A model generated the notes under the pieces. That model did not search any database, was not told the origin of the DNA, and saw only the letters and a program-made list of their open reading frames with translations. DNA of 32,608 bases from Bryobacterales bacterium (GTDB lineage: Bacteria > Acidobacteriota > Terriglobia > Bryobacterales > Bryobacteraceae), in NCBI GenBank assembly GCA_020853155.1, contig JADYZL010000400.1:1-32608 (forward strand), in the 5' to 3' direction. The position numbers and the translations under genes were made by a program. The stretch's first letter is position 1, and each line of letters begins with the position of its first letter. This document shows positions 8,623-15,183 of this stretch, piece after piece.

Positions 8623-8930
8623 GCGTGAAGTGAACCTGATGCACGTGAGTCTCCATCTTGCATCTTCGTATTATCAATAAGTTAGGTCACGATGGTTCTT
8701 GGGTGTGGGTCGTTTTGGCAACACCCGGGTCACAATGGAACCCATTTTGGCCGCGCGACCCGCCGAGTATGAGCCGTGAGGTGCGGGGCAGGAACCGCAT
8801 CCGAGCAGACGCGTACCGCACACCAGAGTACGGGAAACGAAAAGGGGAGGCGCTTCAGACCGTTCGTCCGCCTCCCCTTCGCTCTTAACTCCGTAGCTTA
8901 ACGGCGATCAAACCGGGTTTCCCGGAGCCA
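8623..8930. other. Intergenic region (308 bp) without a gene
   Basis: I see no convincing reading frame here. On the minus strand a GATAAT hexamer (8670-8675), about 48 nt before the ATG at 8622, could be the -10 element of the secreted-protein/protease operon, but no matching -35 is visible. GGGTGT and ACACCC arms (about 8700-8730) form a weak inverted repeat. The right half holds two hairpins that read as terminators for the minus-strand zinc-ribbon gene (8913-8925 and 8842-8879). Confidence 0.5.
8842..8879 (-). terminator. Rho-independent terminator after the zinc-ribbon gene
   Basis: There is a perfect 11-bp stem (AAGGGGAGGCG at 8842-8852 with CGCCTCCCCTT at 8869-8879) around a 16-nt loop. 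Read on the minus strand the stem is followed by a T-rich tract (CCCCTTTTCGTTT). A small CCGGG/CCCGG hairpin at 8913-8925 lies between it and the gene stop. It would end the operon of the two small genes at 8931-9622. Confidence 0.7.
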
Positions 8931-9143
8931 TCAACCGTTGCAGTGGTTGGGGCAGCGCCAATACCCCGCAGGGAGCGTGGCGTCGGCATTCAGCGTGGGC
9001 GTCCACACTTCGCCGCAATTCCGGCAGCGAAGCAACAGATTGTGGCGGTTCAGCCGGGTGACGCCGAGCCTTTCCAGATGATAGGCCGAAAGATAACGGG
9101 GATCTTCCGTCTGCGTTTGAGGGGCTTCAAGTACTTGTTCCAT
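8931..9143 (-). CDS. Small zinc-ribbon protein
   Basis: The protein has 70 residues from the ATG at 9143, with AAGGAGAG 4 nt upstream. The C-terminal half holds two cysteine pairs, LRCRNCGEVW and YWRCPNHC, spaced as in zinc ribbons (CxxC and CxxxC). The N-terminal part is short and polar, with RYLSAYHLERLGVTRLNRHN. No known function is recognised; such ribbons bind nucleic acid or act as protein adaptors. It lies 29 bp downstream of the gene ending at 9173 and would be transcribed from the same sigma-54-type promoter at 9663-9678. Two hairpins follow its stop. Confidence 0.75.
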   Translation of the reverse strand: MEQVLEAPQTQTEDPRYLSAYHLERLGVTRLNRHNLLLRCRNCGEVWTPTLNADATLPAGYWRCPNHCNG

Positions 9144-9172
9144 GGGTCTCTCCTTTCGATGGGTGCTTCTGG

Positions 9173-9622
9173 TTAGACGGCTTGCGAGGAACGGATCGTT
9201 CCGGCGGCTTCCGGCTCAAGATCCAGCCACCTCTCGATGGCCTGACGCAATACGGGCGGCTGTGAGGTATCGAGGATGGCGCGCGCTTCCGAAAACGCGA
9301 TCCGTTCGAGAATCTCGGACTCGCCGAGGTTTCTCATCCGGCGAAGCAGACATTCCACCGCGTCGCAAGCGAGCAAGCGGGTTCCGATCTCGCGGTGTTC
9401 GTCGGCGGCGATGTCGCAAATCGCCCGCAAAAGTTCTTCCGAAGGGCTTCGAAGCTCCACGACCGCTTCGAGCACCGCATGATGCAACTGCCAGTTCAAC
9501 CGGTATCGCAGGATGCGGACGAGACCCGATTGATGATCTTCCAGCCGCCCGGCGCGCTTCAGCTTATCAATCTGGCTGAGGATGGTTCCCCACTCTCGAA
9601 GGTCGGAAAAGAGATCGGGCAC
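9173..9622 (-). CDS. Uncharacterised all-alpha protein under a sigma-54-type promoter
   Basis: I do not recognise this 149-residue protein. It is predicted to be almost wholly helical (LREWGTILSQIDKLKRAGRL, HHAVLEAVVELRSPSEELLRAICDIAADEH, VLRQAIERWLDL) with a rhythm like HEAT or armadillo repeats. The start is taken as the GTG at 9622, because AGGAGG lies 9 nt before it and the predicted transcription start (about 9652) rules out further-upstream starts (TTG 9679) and makes the ATG at 9652 unlikely. The zinc-ribbon gene follows after 29 bp. Its place in the sigma-54 cluster suggests a stress or regulatory role (inference). Confidence 0.7.
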   Translation of the reverse strand: MPDLFSDLREWGTILSQIDKLKRAGRLEDHQSGLVRILRYRLNWQLHHAVLEAVVELRSPSEELLRAICDIAADEHREIGTRLLACDAVECLLRRMRNLGESEILERIAFSEARAILDTSQPPVLRQAIERWLDLEPEAAGTIRSSQAV

Positions 9623-9662
9623 GGTGGAAAGCCTCCTATTCTGCGCTGACATTGGCAAAGCG

Positions 9663-9678
9663 TGCAATTGCGCTGCCA
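9663..9678 (-). promoter_or_regulatory. Sigma-54 (-24/-12) promoter
   Basis: The minus strand reads TGGCAGCGCAATTGCA. This matches TGGCAC-N5-TTGCW in 15 of 16 positions if the spacer is free; the single mismatch is the sixth base. Counting from the -11 position gives a start near 9652, so the mRNA would have a 30-nt leader containing AGGAGG before the GTG at 9622. The match is in the gap between two genes and correctly oriented. Confidence 0.75.
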
Positions 9679-9755
9679 ATCGAAACGCCGCCCGCGGAGA
9701 ACGGGAGGCGCGCGAAATCGGCGGAGGATGGTGGCGTGCGTCCGGGTTTCAGTGC

Positions 9756-10340
9756 CTAACTCGCGGGAACCGGTTCCGGCGCATCTGGAACCGCCCCGCT
9801 TCGGGACGCCTTTGCTGCCCGAAAACGGGCAGTGCTGGCAGTTTCCGTCCACTTGGCCGGGGACGAAACGGCCGCTGGAGCGCCCACCGCAACGCGAAAC
9901 CGTTCGAGGGTGGCGATCGGGTCCGGGTGCGCACCGTCGAGTTGCCGCACCGCCTGGTATTCCGCGTGCGCACGTTGAACCAGGGTGGTGAGTTCCGTGT
10001 CGTCGTATGGCTCCAACAGAGCAAAAACTCCCGCCTGGCTGGCCTCGTCCAGGTCGATCGTCAACGGCCGCGGGATAGTGACCACCACGCTGGGCGCGTT
10101 TCGAAGCGTCTCCGCGTGCTTCAGTACGTCCTGCCAGCGAATTTCCGGCAGCGGCTGATGGCAGACCACGACGGAGACAAGGTGCATCAGATCCGCGGCG
10201 TCGCGCAACTGCGCGCACACAAAGGTCCGGAATTTCGCGCCGCGCAGGACGCGATGGAATCGTGCCCTGGCGCTCGATTCCGTTCCAATGAGGAGAACAC
10301 TCGGGAGGGTCGCGAGAAGGGGATGCGTGAACGTTCTCAT
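9756..10340 (-). CDS. Degenerate (pseudo-)receiver domain protein
   Basis: The protein has 194 residues from the ATG at 10340. Residues about 12-125 follow the alternating pattern of a CheY-like receiver: SVLLIGTESSARARFHRVLR, VSVVVCHQPLPEIRWQDVL, SVVVTIP, GVFALLEPYDDTELTTLVQRA. The hallmark residues are lost. The acidic pair is replaced by Gly-Thr, the phospho-acceptor Asp position carries His61, and the Lys-Pro motif reads Glu110-Pro. It should therefore not be a classical phosphate acceptor. Residues 130-194 are an Ala/Pro-rich tail with no DNA-binding domain. It lies directly downstream of the sigma-54 activator gene. It may act as a protein-protein adaptor in that signalling pathway (inference). 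Confidence 0.75.
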   Translation of the reverse strand: MRTFTHPLLATLPSVLLIGTESSARARFHRVLRGAKFRTFVCAQLRDAADLMHLVSVVVCHQPLPEIRWQDVLKHAETLRNAPSVVVTIPRPLTIDLDEASQAGVFALLEPYDDTELTTLVQRAHAEYQAVRQLDGAHPDPIATLERFRVAVGAPAAVSSPAKWTETASTARFRAAKASRSGAVPDAPEPVPAS

Positions 10341-10355
10341 TTCACCCGAACTTCG

Positions 10356-10371
10356 TGCACGTCACGGGCCA
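10356..10371 (-). promoter_or_regulatory. Candidate sigma-54 promoter (two mismatches)
   Basis: The minus strand reads TGGCCCGTGACGTGCA. The essential GG and GC dinucleotides are present with the right spacing, but two consensus positions differ. The predicted transcription start (about 10345) leaves only about 5 nt before the ATG at 10340, which weakens the case or implies a nearly leaderless mRNA. Confidence 0.4.
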
Positions 10372-10416
10372 GTTCGAGGGAAGCGAGGCTGGCGGCGCGG
10401 CGCGAAGGTGAAGCGC

Positions 10417-11817
10417 TCAGGCGGAAGTGGAGAGATCTCCCTCGTCGTTACTTTTCTTACGAATCTTGTATTTTTCCATCCGGTAAATCAGGGCCTTCCG
10501 GCTGATGTCGAGGTATCGCGCCGCATGGGTCTGATTCCCGTCAAAGCGTTCGAGGGCTTTGACAAGCAGTTCTTTTTCAATCCCCTCCAGGCTTACGCCA
10601 CTCGGTGGCAGTTCCAGTTGCAGCGCGTCCACGGCGGGCCGATCGCGGCGCAGAAACTCGGGCAGATCGTTCAGCGTCACTTCGTCGCCACGAGCCAAGA
10701 CCACGATGCGTTCCACCACGTTCTCGAGCTCACGAACGTTGCCGGGCCAACGGTAATTCTGGAACCGGGGGAGCAGGGCGGGGGAGAGGCTCAACTCCGG
10801 GCGCCCCTGTCGTTCTTTCACTCTCAGGAAAAAATGCTGTACCAGCGCCGGAATGTCGTCGAGCCGGTCGCGCAGCGGAGGAATCTCGAGGGGGATCACG
10901 TTGAGGCGGTAGAAAAGATCTTCCCGGAACGTGCCGTCCTCGATCATCGCATGGAGATTCCGGTGCGTGGCGGCAACAAAGCGGACATCCACTTTTACGG
11001 GGCCGGTGGCGCCCACTTTCTCGAGTTCCCCTTCCTGCAGCAGCCGCAGCACCTTCACTTGCAACTCGCCCGGCATTTCGCCGATCTCGTCCAGGAAGAG
11101 TGTGCCTCCGTTGGCCATTTCCACCTTTCCGGTCTTGTTGGCGACCGCGCCGGTGAACGATCCCTTCACGTGTCCAAACAACTCCGATTCCAGCAGTTCT
11201 CTCGGGATGGCGCCGCAGTTGATCGTGACGAACGGACGCTCCCGCCTACGGCTGTTGAGATGGATTGCACGCGCAAGCAACTCCTTGCCCGTGCCGGTTT
11301 CGGCGTGGATCAGAATCGTCGAATTGCTTAGGGCCGCGCGGGACGCCGTATCAAGCAGGGCTAGCAGCGGTTCCGATTGCCCGATGATGCTCTCGAAACC
11401 GTACTTTCGATCGAGGCTGGCGCGCAGGTTGCGGACTTCTTCCACCAGGCGGAAGTGCTCGAGCACGCGCGTGACGACAATGCCCAGTTCTTCGTAATCG
11501 ATCGGCTTGGTAAGGTAGTCGTACGCTCCCAACCGCATCGCCTCCACAGCGCTTTGGATGGTTCCGTAGGCGGTCATTATCACGACGGGGATCTCGGCGT
11601 GCTCCCGCTGCATGCGCTTCAGCAGTTCCATGCCGGAGAGGTTGGGCATCTTCAAGTCGCTGAGGAGCAGCGCGGGAGCTTCCCGTTCGATTTCCGCGAG
11701 CGCTTCCGCCCCGTCCCGCGCGGCCGATACGGCATACCCCATCTCTTCCAACTGGGTTTGCAGCACCCAGCGAAGGCTATCGTCGTCGTCCGCGACCAGG
11801 ATTCGTTTCGGTGTCAT
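10417..11817 (-). CDS. NtrC-family sigma-54-dependent response regulator
   Basis: The protein has 466 residues. A receiver domain spans residues 1-120, with the acidic cluster ADDDD at 9-13, phospho-acceptor Asp54 (LLSDLKMPNLSG) and the conserved Lys in LTKPID. The central AAA+ ATPase has a Walker A loop AETGTGKE, the sigma-54-contacting loop as GSFTGA (canonical GAFTGA), Walker B GGTLFLDEIGEM and an arginine-rich RLNVIPLEIPPLRDR segment. A C-terminal Fis-type helix-turn-helix reads NQTHAARYLDISRKALIYRMEKYKI. It should bind upstream activating sites and drive sigma-54 promoters when phosphorylated. It overlaps the sensor kinase gene by 4 bp (ATGA), so the two form one coupled operon. The sigma-54 promoters nearby are its likely targets (inference). 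Confidence 0.95.
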   Translation of the reverse strand: MTPKRILVADDDDSLRWVLQTQLEEMGYAVSAARDGAEALAEIEREAPALLLSDLKMPNLSGMELLKRMQREHAEIPVVIMTAYGTIQSAVEAMRLGAYDYLTKPIDYEELGIVVTRVLEHFRLVEEVRNLRASLDRKYGFESIIGQSEPLLALLDTASRAALSNSTILIHAETGTGKELLARAIHLNSRRRERPFVTINCGAIPRELLESELFGHVKGSFTGAVANKTGKVEMANGGTLFLDEIGEMPGELQVKVLRLLQEGELEKVGATGPVKVDVRFVAATHRNLHAMIEDGTFREDLFYRLNVIPLEIPPLRDRLDDIPALVQHFFLRVKERQGRPELSLSPALLPRFQNYRWPGNVRELENVVERIVVLARGDEVTLNDLPEFLRRDRPAVDALQLELPPSGVSLEGIEKELLVKALERFDGNQTHAARYLDISRKALIYRMEKYKIRKKSNDEGDLSTSA

Positions 11818-12878
11818 GAGTCGGTATGTTTCGATGGAAGCACGACGCAGAAGGTCATCCCCGGTCCCGAATTCTTCCTTGCCAGAAGAGATCCTCCCAT
11901 CTGGCTCATGATCTGGTGGGCCACCGGGAGACCCAGGCCGGTACCGTGTTCCTTGGTCGTGAAAAACGGATCGAACAATCGGTCGACGTGCGCCGCGGCC
12001 ACCCCGTGCCCTCGATCGACGACTTCAATCGTGATCTTGTCGCCGCTGAATGCCGCGCCAAGCTCCACCATATCACCGTCCGGACTCGCCTCAATCGCGT
12101 TAATCATCAGATTCAAGAGCACTTGCTCCAATTGCTCCGGGTCGCACTCCACGGAGGGGAGGCCCACTCTCACGCGATTCGCCAGGCTCACCTGTTTGCC
12201 GCGAATGCCATGTCCGGCCAGCGTGAGTACATTCTCGAGAACCGGTAGCAAGTCCACTTTCTGAAACCGGGGCGCACGCGGCCGGGCGAAATTCAGAAAG
12301 TTCGTGAGCAGCCCATCCAGCCGGCTGCATTCATGGGTGATGATGTCGATGCATTTTTCCTGCTTCGGTTCGAGGCCCTGGCTGCGGCGTAGGATCCCGG
12401 CGGCGCCGCTGATGCTGGCCAGCGGGTTGCGAATCTCATGCGCAAGCCCGGCCGAGAGTTGCCCCAGTGCGGAGAGGCGCTCCGCCCGCTTCATGCCTTC
12501 GAAGTTCGCCTGGACCTTCTCGTACACATTCCCCAGCTTCTCCGCCAGGTTCTTGTAGTGGCGCTTCCGCCGCTGTTCCCGCGCCGTGAGCAACCCCACG
12601 CTTAACCCCACCGCAACCAGCGTCGCGGCATCCACCGCGGCTTCCATTGCCGGTGTCGCCTCGATCAACAGCAGCGCGCCGGAGCAAAGGGCGGAAAGCA
12701 GTCCACCAAGCCAACCGAATCGAATCGCCGCGAGGGTGACGATGAGCGCGTAGAGAGGTGCAAGCAGCCCGCCGCTGAGCCAGTTGAGCCACGCGATCAG
12801 CGCCAGAGCCAGAGCGATCGCCGCGTATCCGCCCCATTTCGGCCATTGGTTGTTTGGGATCCAATCTCGCGAGCTCAT
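11814..12878 (-). CDS. Membrane sensor histidine kinase
   Basis: The protein has 354 residues from the ATG at 12878. Four hydrophobic segments (about 16-35, 36-56, 57-76 and 80-99) make a compact membrane sensor without a periplasmic domain or PAS domain. A short coiled linker follows. The H-box is LSAGLAHEIRNPLASISG with His147. The ATPase domain has the N-box NLMINAIEAS, G1 DRGHG and G2 GTGLGLPVAHQIM, as in NtrB/ZraS-like kinases. Its stop overlaps the start of the sigma-54 activator gene by 4 bp, so it is the cognate kinase. The signal is not evident; a membrane-embedded sensor suits membrane potential, lipid state or a hydrophobic ligand (inference). Confidence 0.95.
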   Translation of the reverse strand: MSSRDWIPNNQWPKWGGYAAIALALALIAWLNWLSGGLLAPLYALIVTLAAIRFGWLGGLLSALCSGALLLIEATPAMEAAVDAATLVAVGLSVGLLTAREQRRKRHYKNLAEKLGNVYEKVQANFEGMKRAERLSALGQLSAGLAHEIRNPLASISGAAGILRRSQGLEPKQEKCIDIITHECSRLDGLLTNFLNFARPRAPRFQKVDLLPVLENVLTLAGHGIRGKQVSLANRVRVGLPSVECDPEQLEQVLLNLMINAIEASPDGDMVELGAAFSGDKITIEVVDRGHGVAAAHVDRLFDPFFTTKEHGTGLGLPVAHQIMSQMGGSLLARKNSGPGMTFCVVLPSKHTDS

Positions 12879-13081
12879 AGCTGATGCCGCACCGGCCGCA
12901 CCCTCCCTCTTAGCCTAACCCCGGACGGATGCCGGGGCGCAAACTTCGCCGGATTCGCGATGAGAGGTCTGAGCGGCCCCTGGGTCCCTGGTATGCGGAA
13001 AGGCGTTGTGGCAGCAACGGTGGATCCGGGGGAGCGGAGGCCGCTCAATGTGTCCGGGTCGAGCGAAATTCGCTCCGGGTG
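12879..13081. other. Intergenic region upstream of the kinase operon
   Basis: This 203-bp region has no gene that I can support. It must contain the promoter of the kinase/regulator operon, but no clear -10/-35 or -24/-12 element is seen. Two small hairpins lie just beyond the stop of the 81-residue membrane protein gene: GAGCGG/CCGCTC (13032-13046) and GAGCGAA/TTCGCTC (13061-13075). Either might contribute to termination, although neither has a T-tract. Confidence 0.45.
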
Positions 13082-13327
13082 CTATTCGAGGAAGAAGATG
13101 GCTGCGTAGATCAACGCAAAGATGAGCGCGCCTGCGCCGATTCCGGCAATCCACATGAAGATGCGTTCTCTGCGAACCGTGGTTGAGCCATGGTAGCTCT
13201 CCTGCATCTGGCCCATGGATTGAAACATCATGTCGCGGTCCGTCTTGGCGTTGCCCGCTGGGGGTGGCTTCGGCAAAGACTCCCGCGGATTGGTTTCCTG
13301 ATGGAGAGGTCGGGTCTGGGTAGTCAT
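13082..13327 (-). CDS. Small single-span membrane protein
   Basis: The protein has 81 residues from the ATG at 13327, with AAAGGAAA upstream. The N-terminal 50 residues are polar and Pro-rich (ESLPKPPPAGNAKTDRDMM). Residues about 56-79 (RIFMWIAGIGAGALIFALIYAAIFF) form one transmembrane helix ending at the C-terminus, so it is likely tail-anchored with the N-terminus cytoplasmic. No family is recognised. It is 36 bp downstream of the DUF302 gene on the same strand and would share its sigma-54 promoter. Confidence 0.7.
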   Translation of the reverse strand: MTTQTRPLHQETNPRESLPKPPPAGNAKTDRDMMFQSMGQMQESYHGSTTVRRERIFMWIAGIGAGALIFALIYAAIFFLE

Positions 13328-13363
13328 CGCAAGTTTCCTTTCTGTTCGTTCATAGGTTGATGG

Positions 13364-13792
13364 TTAGCATTGTGCGATTTGCGGAAGGGCCTCCCGCTCG
13401 CCGATGGAATCCATGGCCCGGACAATCCGGGAATGGAGTTCGAGGACGGAATCCCGGACGACGGGGGGCATTCCCATATCTCGAAGGGCTTCCGCGCTTC
13501 GAAGTACAATCTCCGATGCATGGCCATTCCCCGATATCGACACGGGCTGCGGGATGAGCATCGCGGCATCCCGTTGATAAATCACCGCTTCGAGCAACAG
13601 GGCCGGGTCGTCCACGTACAGCACAAAGCTTGGCGTAAGAGTTGCTCCGAATTCCTCCCGAATGTGAGACGCCACGTTCATCTCCGCCGGAACTCGCAAC
13701 CCGTCCTTCTCCAACGCCCGCTTCACCTGTGCCACCGCGGAGCGGCAGGAAACAGGCAAGTGGAACGTAACGGAGCGTGGATCGGAAATCAT
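13364..13792 (-). CDS. DUF302-like protein
   Basis: The protein has 142 residues from the ATG at 13792; GGGAGA lies 10 nt upstream, and the predicted sigma-54 transcript start (about 13845) excludes the longer in-frame starts. Residues 8-90 follow the DUF302 pattern: a beta strand, a helix (AVAQVKRALEKDGLRV), a conserved E in VPAEMNVASHIREEFG, then YVDDPALLLEAVIYQRDAAMLIPQPVSI. Residues 95-142 form a helical extension. DUF302 proteins are small and their biochemical role is not settled; they often occur beside stress or redox genes. The family call is by pattern only. The single-span membrane protein gene follows. Confidence 0.65.
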   Translation of the reverse strand: MISDPRSVTFHLPVSCRSAVAQVKRALEKDGLRVPAEMNVASHIREEFGATLTPSFVLYVDDPALLLEAVIYQRDAAMLIPQPVSISGNGHASEIVLRSAEALRDMGMPPVVRDSVLELHSRIVRAMDSIGEREALPQIAQC

Positions 13793-13855
13793 TTCGGTCG
13801 AATCTCCCTTGCAACGATGCAGTCTTTGTTCAATGCGGTATCTGCTCCATACCAT

Positions 13856-13871
13856 TGCAATCCGTGGGCCA
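13856..13871 (-). promoter_or_regulatory. Sigma-54 promoter of the DUF302 operon
   Basis: The minus strand reads TGGCCCACGGATTGCA, one mismatch to TGGCAC-N5-TTGCW. The predicted start is near 13845, giving a leader of about 53 nt before the ATG at 13792. Confidence 0.75.
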
Positions 13872-13960
13872 ATCGGGAGCGGGAAGGCCTCGGCAGGCCC
13901 GGTCCGGCGAAGCGCGCCGGGTGAACGTGACTGGGCATGGCGGGTTTGGCCTCTAATCGG

Positions 13961-13972
13961 GCACAACTGTGC
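13961..13972. promoter_or_regulatory. Candidate activator-binding palindrome (UAS)
   Basis: GCACAACTGTGC has GCACA/TGTGC arms around a 2-nt centre. It lies about 105 bp upstream of the predicted rnk transcript start and about 122 bp upstream of the DUF302 transcript start, the usual distance for an NtrC-type enhancer. A closely similar string (GGGCACAAGTGTG against GGGCACAACTGTG here) occurs at 25187-25199. Confidence 0.4.
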
Positions 13973-14045
13973 GTTTACAGGCAGAACGCTCGAGAAAGTC
14001 GCCCACAAATCCGCCAAATCGAATATAGGAGAAGAATTCGGATTG

Positions 14046-14061
14046 TGGCACGCAAATTGCT
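14046..14061 (+). promoter_or_regulatory. Sigma-54 promoter of rnk
   Basis: TGGCACGCAAATTGCT is a perfect match to TGGCAC-N5-TTGCW, including the preferred G after the -24 block. Transcription would start near 14072, giving an 87-nt leader before the GTG at 14159. Confidence 0.85.
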
Positions 14062-14158
14062 ACAGATATTCCGACAGTTCCCGAAACCGGCGGCACGGGT
14101 GTAGCTATGCAGCGGCATTCCGTTTGCCCAAGCTGTGTTTGCGGCCAGGAGGATTATT

Positions 14159-14581
14159 GTGAAAACGGTGCGAGACAACATTGTCATCACGAAAAGTGAC
14201 TATGAAAGACTACGGCCGCTCGTCGATGGCGGAAGAGCGTTCAGCGGGTCTGACGCGCAAAGTGTCGGCAGGCTGGCTCAGGAACTGGACCGGGCGGAGA
14301 TTGTGGAGCAGGATGCGCTTCCGGGCGACGTGATCACGATGAATTCTCGCGCCCGGCTGAAGGATCTGGATAGCGGCGAGATGAAAGAATACCGCCTCAT
14401 CTTTCCGACACAGGAGCGGAAAGGCAACGACGTCTCGATCCTGGCTCCCATTGGAACCGCCATATTGGGCTACCGGGTGGGCGACGTCATTGAGTGGCCG
14501 GTCCCCCGGGGAATCCGGCGCCTGGAGGTCGTGGAAGTGCTCTATCAGCCGGAATCGCAGGGAGTGCCGATTGAGGGGTGA
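14159..14581 (+). CDS. rnk: Rnk-family nucleoside diphosphate kinase regulator
   Basis: The protein has 140 residues from the GTG at 14159, which has AGGAGG 6 nt upstream. It matches the Rnk family: ELDRAEIVEQDALPGDVITMNSRARLKDLDSGE, then YRLIFPTQE, and the FKBP-like GreA/GreB C-terminal fold SILAPIGTAILGYRVGDVIEWPVPRG ending in VVEVLYQPESQG. The N-terminal part (1-45) is shorter than the GreA coiled coil. Rnk proteins bind RNA polymerase near the secondary channel and compete with Gre factors; the name reflects an effect on nucleoside diphosphate kinase levels. It sits downstream of a consensus sigma-54 promoter and upstream of a DksA-type gene, which suggests control of RNA polymerase in stress. 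Confidence 0.88.
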   Translation: MKTVRDNIVITKSDYERLRPLVDGGRAFSGSDAQSVGRLAQELDRAEIVEQDALPGDVITMNSRARLKDLDSGEMKEYRLIFPTQERKGNDVSILAPIGTAILGYRVGDVIEWPVPRGIRRLEVVEVLYQPESQGVPIEG

Positions 14582-14691
14582 GCGCGTGCTTGACCCGCTT
14601 GCGGATGCAGGCGCGGTTCCGTGCTGCGAACCCGGCGCTACGGTACGGAGGGATTGGCAATTCACTTGCTTATAAGCGAATTGGAGGCTGC
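14582..14691. other. Gap between rnk and the DksA-type gene
   Basis: This gap contains an inverted repeat with GGTTC (14615-14619) and GAACC (14628-14632), flanked by GCGC/GGCGC, that may attenuate rnk transcription or act as a binding site. The sigma-54 promoter at 14655-14670 follows it. Confidence 0.4.
14655..14670 (+). promoter_or_regulatory. Sigma-54 promoter of the DksA-type/UspA operon
   Basis: TGGCAATTCACTTGCT has one mismatch to TGGCAC-N5-TTGCW. The predicted start is near 14681, giving an 11-nt leader that contains GGAGG and ends at the ATG at 14692. Confidence 0.78.
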
Positions 14692-15078
14692 ATGATGCCA
14701 AGAACAAAGGTACTTGACCCCATCGCCGAGTTTCGGCATGCGTTACTTGACGAAAAATCCCAGATGGAGTGGGAGCGCCGCCAGTCGGAACCGCCACCAA
14801 CCATCGGCACGGGCGATTCCGCGGATCAGGCGGCCGCGTTCCAGGAGCAGTTTGTCACGCTCCAGCGCAAAGACCAGCAGGCGATCAAGATCCGGCTCAT
14901 CGACGCAGCCCTATCGCGGATCGAAACGGGCGAGTTCGGCCTGTGCCTTGAGTGCGACGAACCGATTGCCCCCGCGCGCCTTCGCGCCGTGCCTTGGGCG
15001 TCCTATTGCGTCGCGTGCCAGGAGCGGCAGGATGCGGGGCAAGGCTCCGAAAAGGCGCGATTCGCGTTCTCGCCCTAG
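14692..15078 (+). CDS. DksA/TraR-type zinc-finger RNA polymerase modulator
   Basis: The protein has 128 residues from the ATG at 14692, with GGAGG 4 nt upstream; a second ATG at 14695 is also possible. A coiled-coil region (about 12-80) holds D-S-A-D-Q-A at 42-47, matching the DxxDxA tip motif by which DksA acts in the RNA polymerase secondary channel. A four-cysteine zinc finger follows, with Cys85/Cys88 (CLECDEPI) and Cys106/Cys109 (CVACQE). Family members act with ppGpp or alone to reprogramme transcription on starvation. It has its own sigma-54-type promoter and precedes a UspA gene by 105 bp. Acidobacterial genomes carry several such paralogues, so I give no symbol. Confidence 0.9.
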   Translation: MMPRTKVLDPIAEFRHALLDEKSQMEWERRQSEPPPTIGTGDSADQAAAFQEQFVTLQRKDQQAIKIRLIDAALSRIETGEFGLCLECDEPIAPARLRAVPWASYCVACQERQDAGQGSEKARFAFSP

Positions 15079-15105
15079 ATCGACGTACACCCGCCGGGTT
15101 GCGAG

Positions 15106-15121
15106 ATACCGTATCCGGTAT
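15106..15121. repeat. Short inverted repeat between the DksA-type and uspA genes
   Basis: ATACCG-TATC-CGGTAT has 6-bp arms around a 4-nt centre. It lies 28 bp after the DksA-type stop and 62 bp before the UspA start. It could be an operator or a small processing hairpin. No independent promoter for the UspA gene is visible, so read-through from 14655-14670 is assumed. Confidence 0.35.
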
Positions 15122-15183
15122 GCCGGGGATTCGAAACAGCGGCGCGGGGGGCGAAGCTTTGATCTCACTTCGGGAGGTTTTCA

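Larger units (their letters stand above)
13793..14158. promoter_or_regulatory. Divergent sigma-54 control region
   Basis: This 366-bp gap holds no gene. It contains two outward-facing -24/-12 promoters (minus strand 13856-13871; plus strand 14046-14061) and, about midway, the palindrome GCACAACTGTGC (13961-13972). The arrangement suggests one activator site serving both directions. Confidence 0.6.

Noticed and set aside
8886..8940. Short stretch after the terminator checked for a tRNA
   Set aside because: No cloverleaf or T-loop consensus can be drawn; the hairpins fit terminators better.
9768..9781. Palindrome GGAACCGGTTCC considered as an activator site for the 9663 promoter
   Set aside because: It encodes the Pro-rich tail of the pseudo-receiver (PEPVP codons) and has no similarity to the palindrome at 13961.
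10288..11331. Plus-strand open frame opposite the sigma-54 activator
   Set aside because: The minus strand encodes an unmistakable AAA+ activator here.
13009..13024. TGGCAG in the gap upstream of the kinase operon, considered as a -24 box
   Set aside because: No TTGC follows at the required spacing, and the orientation is away from the kinase gene.
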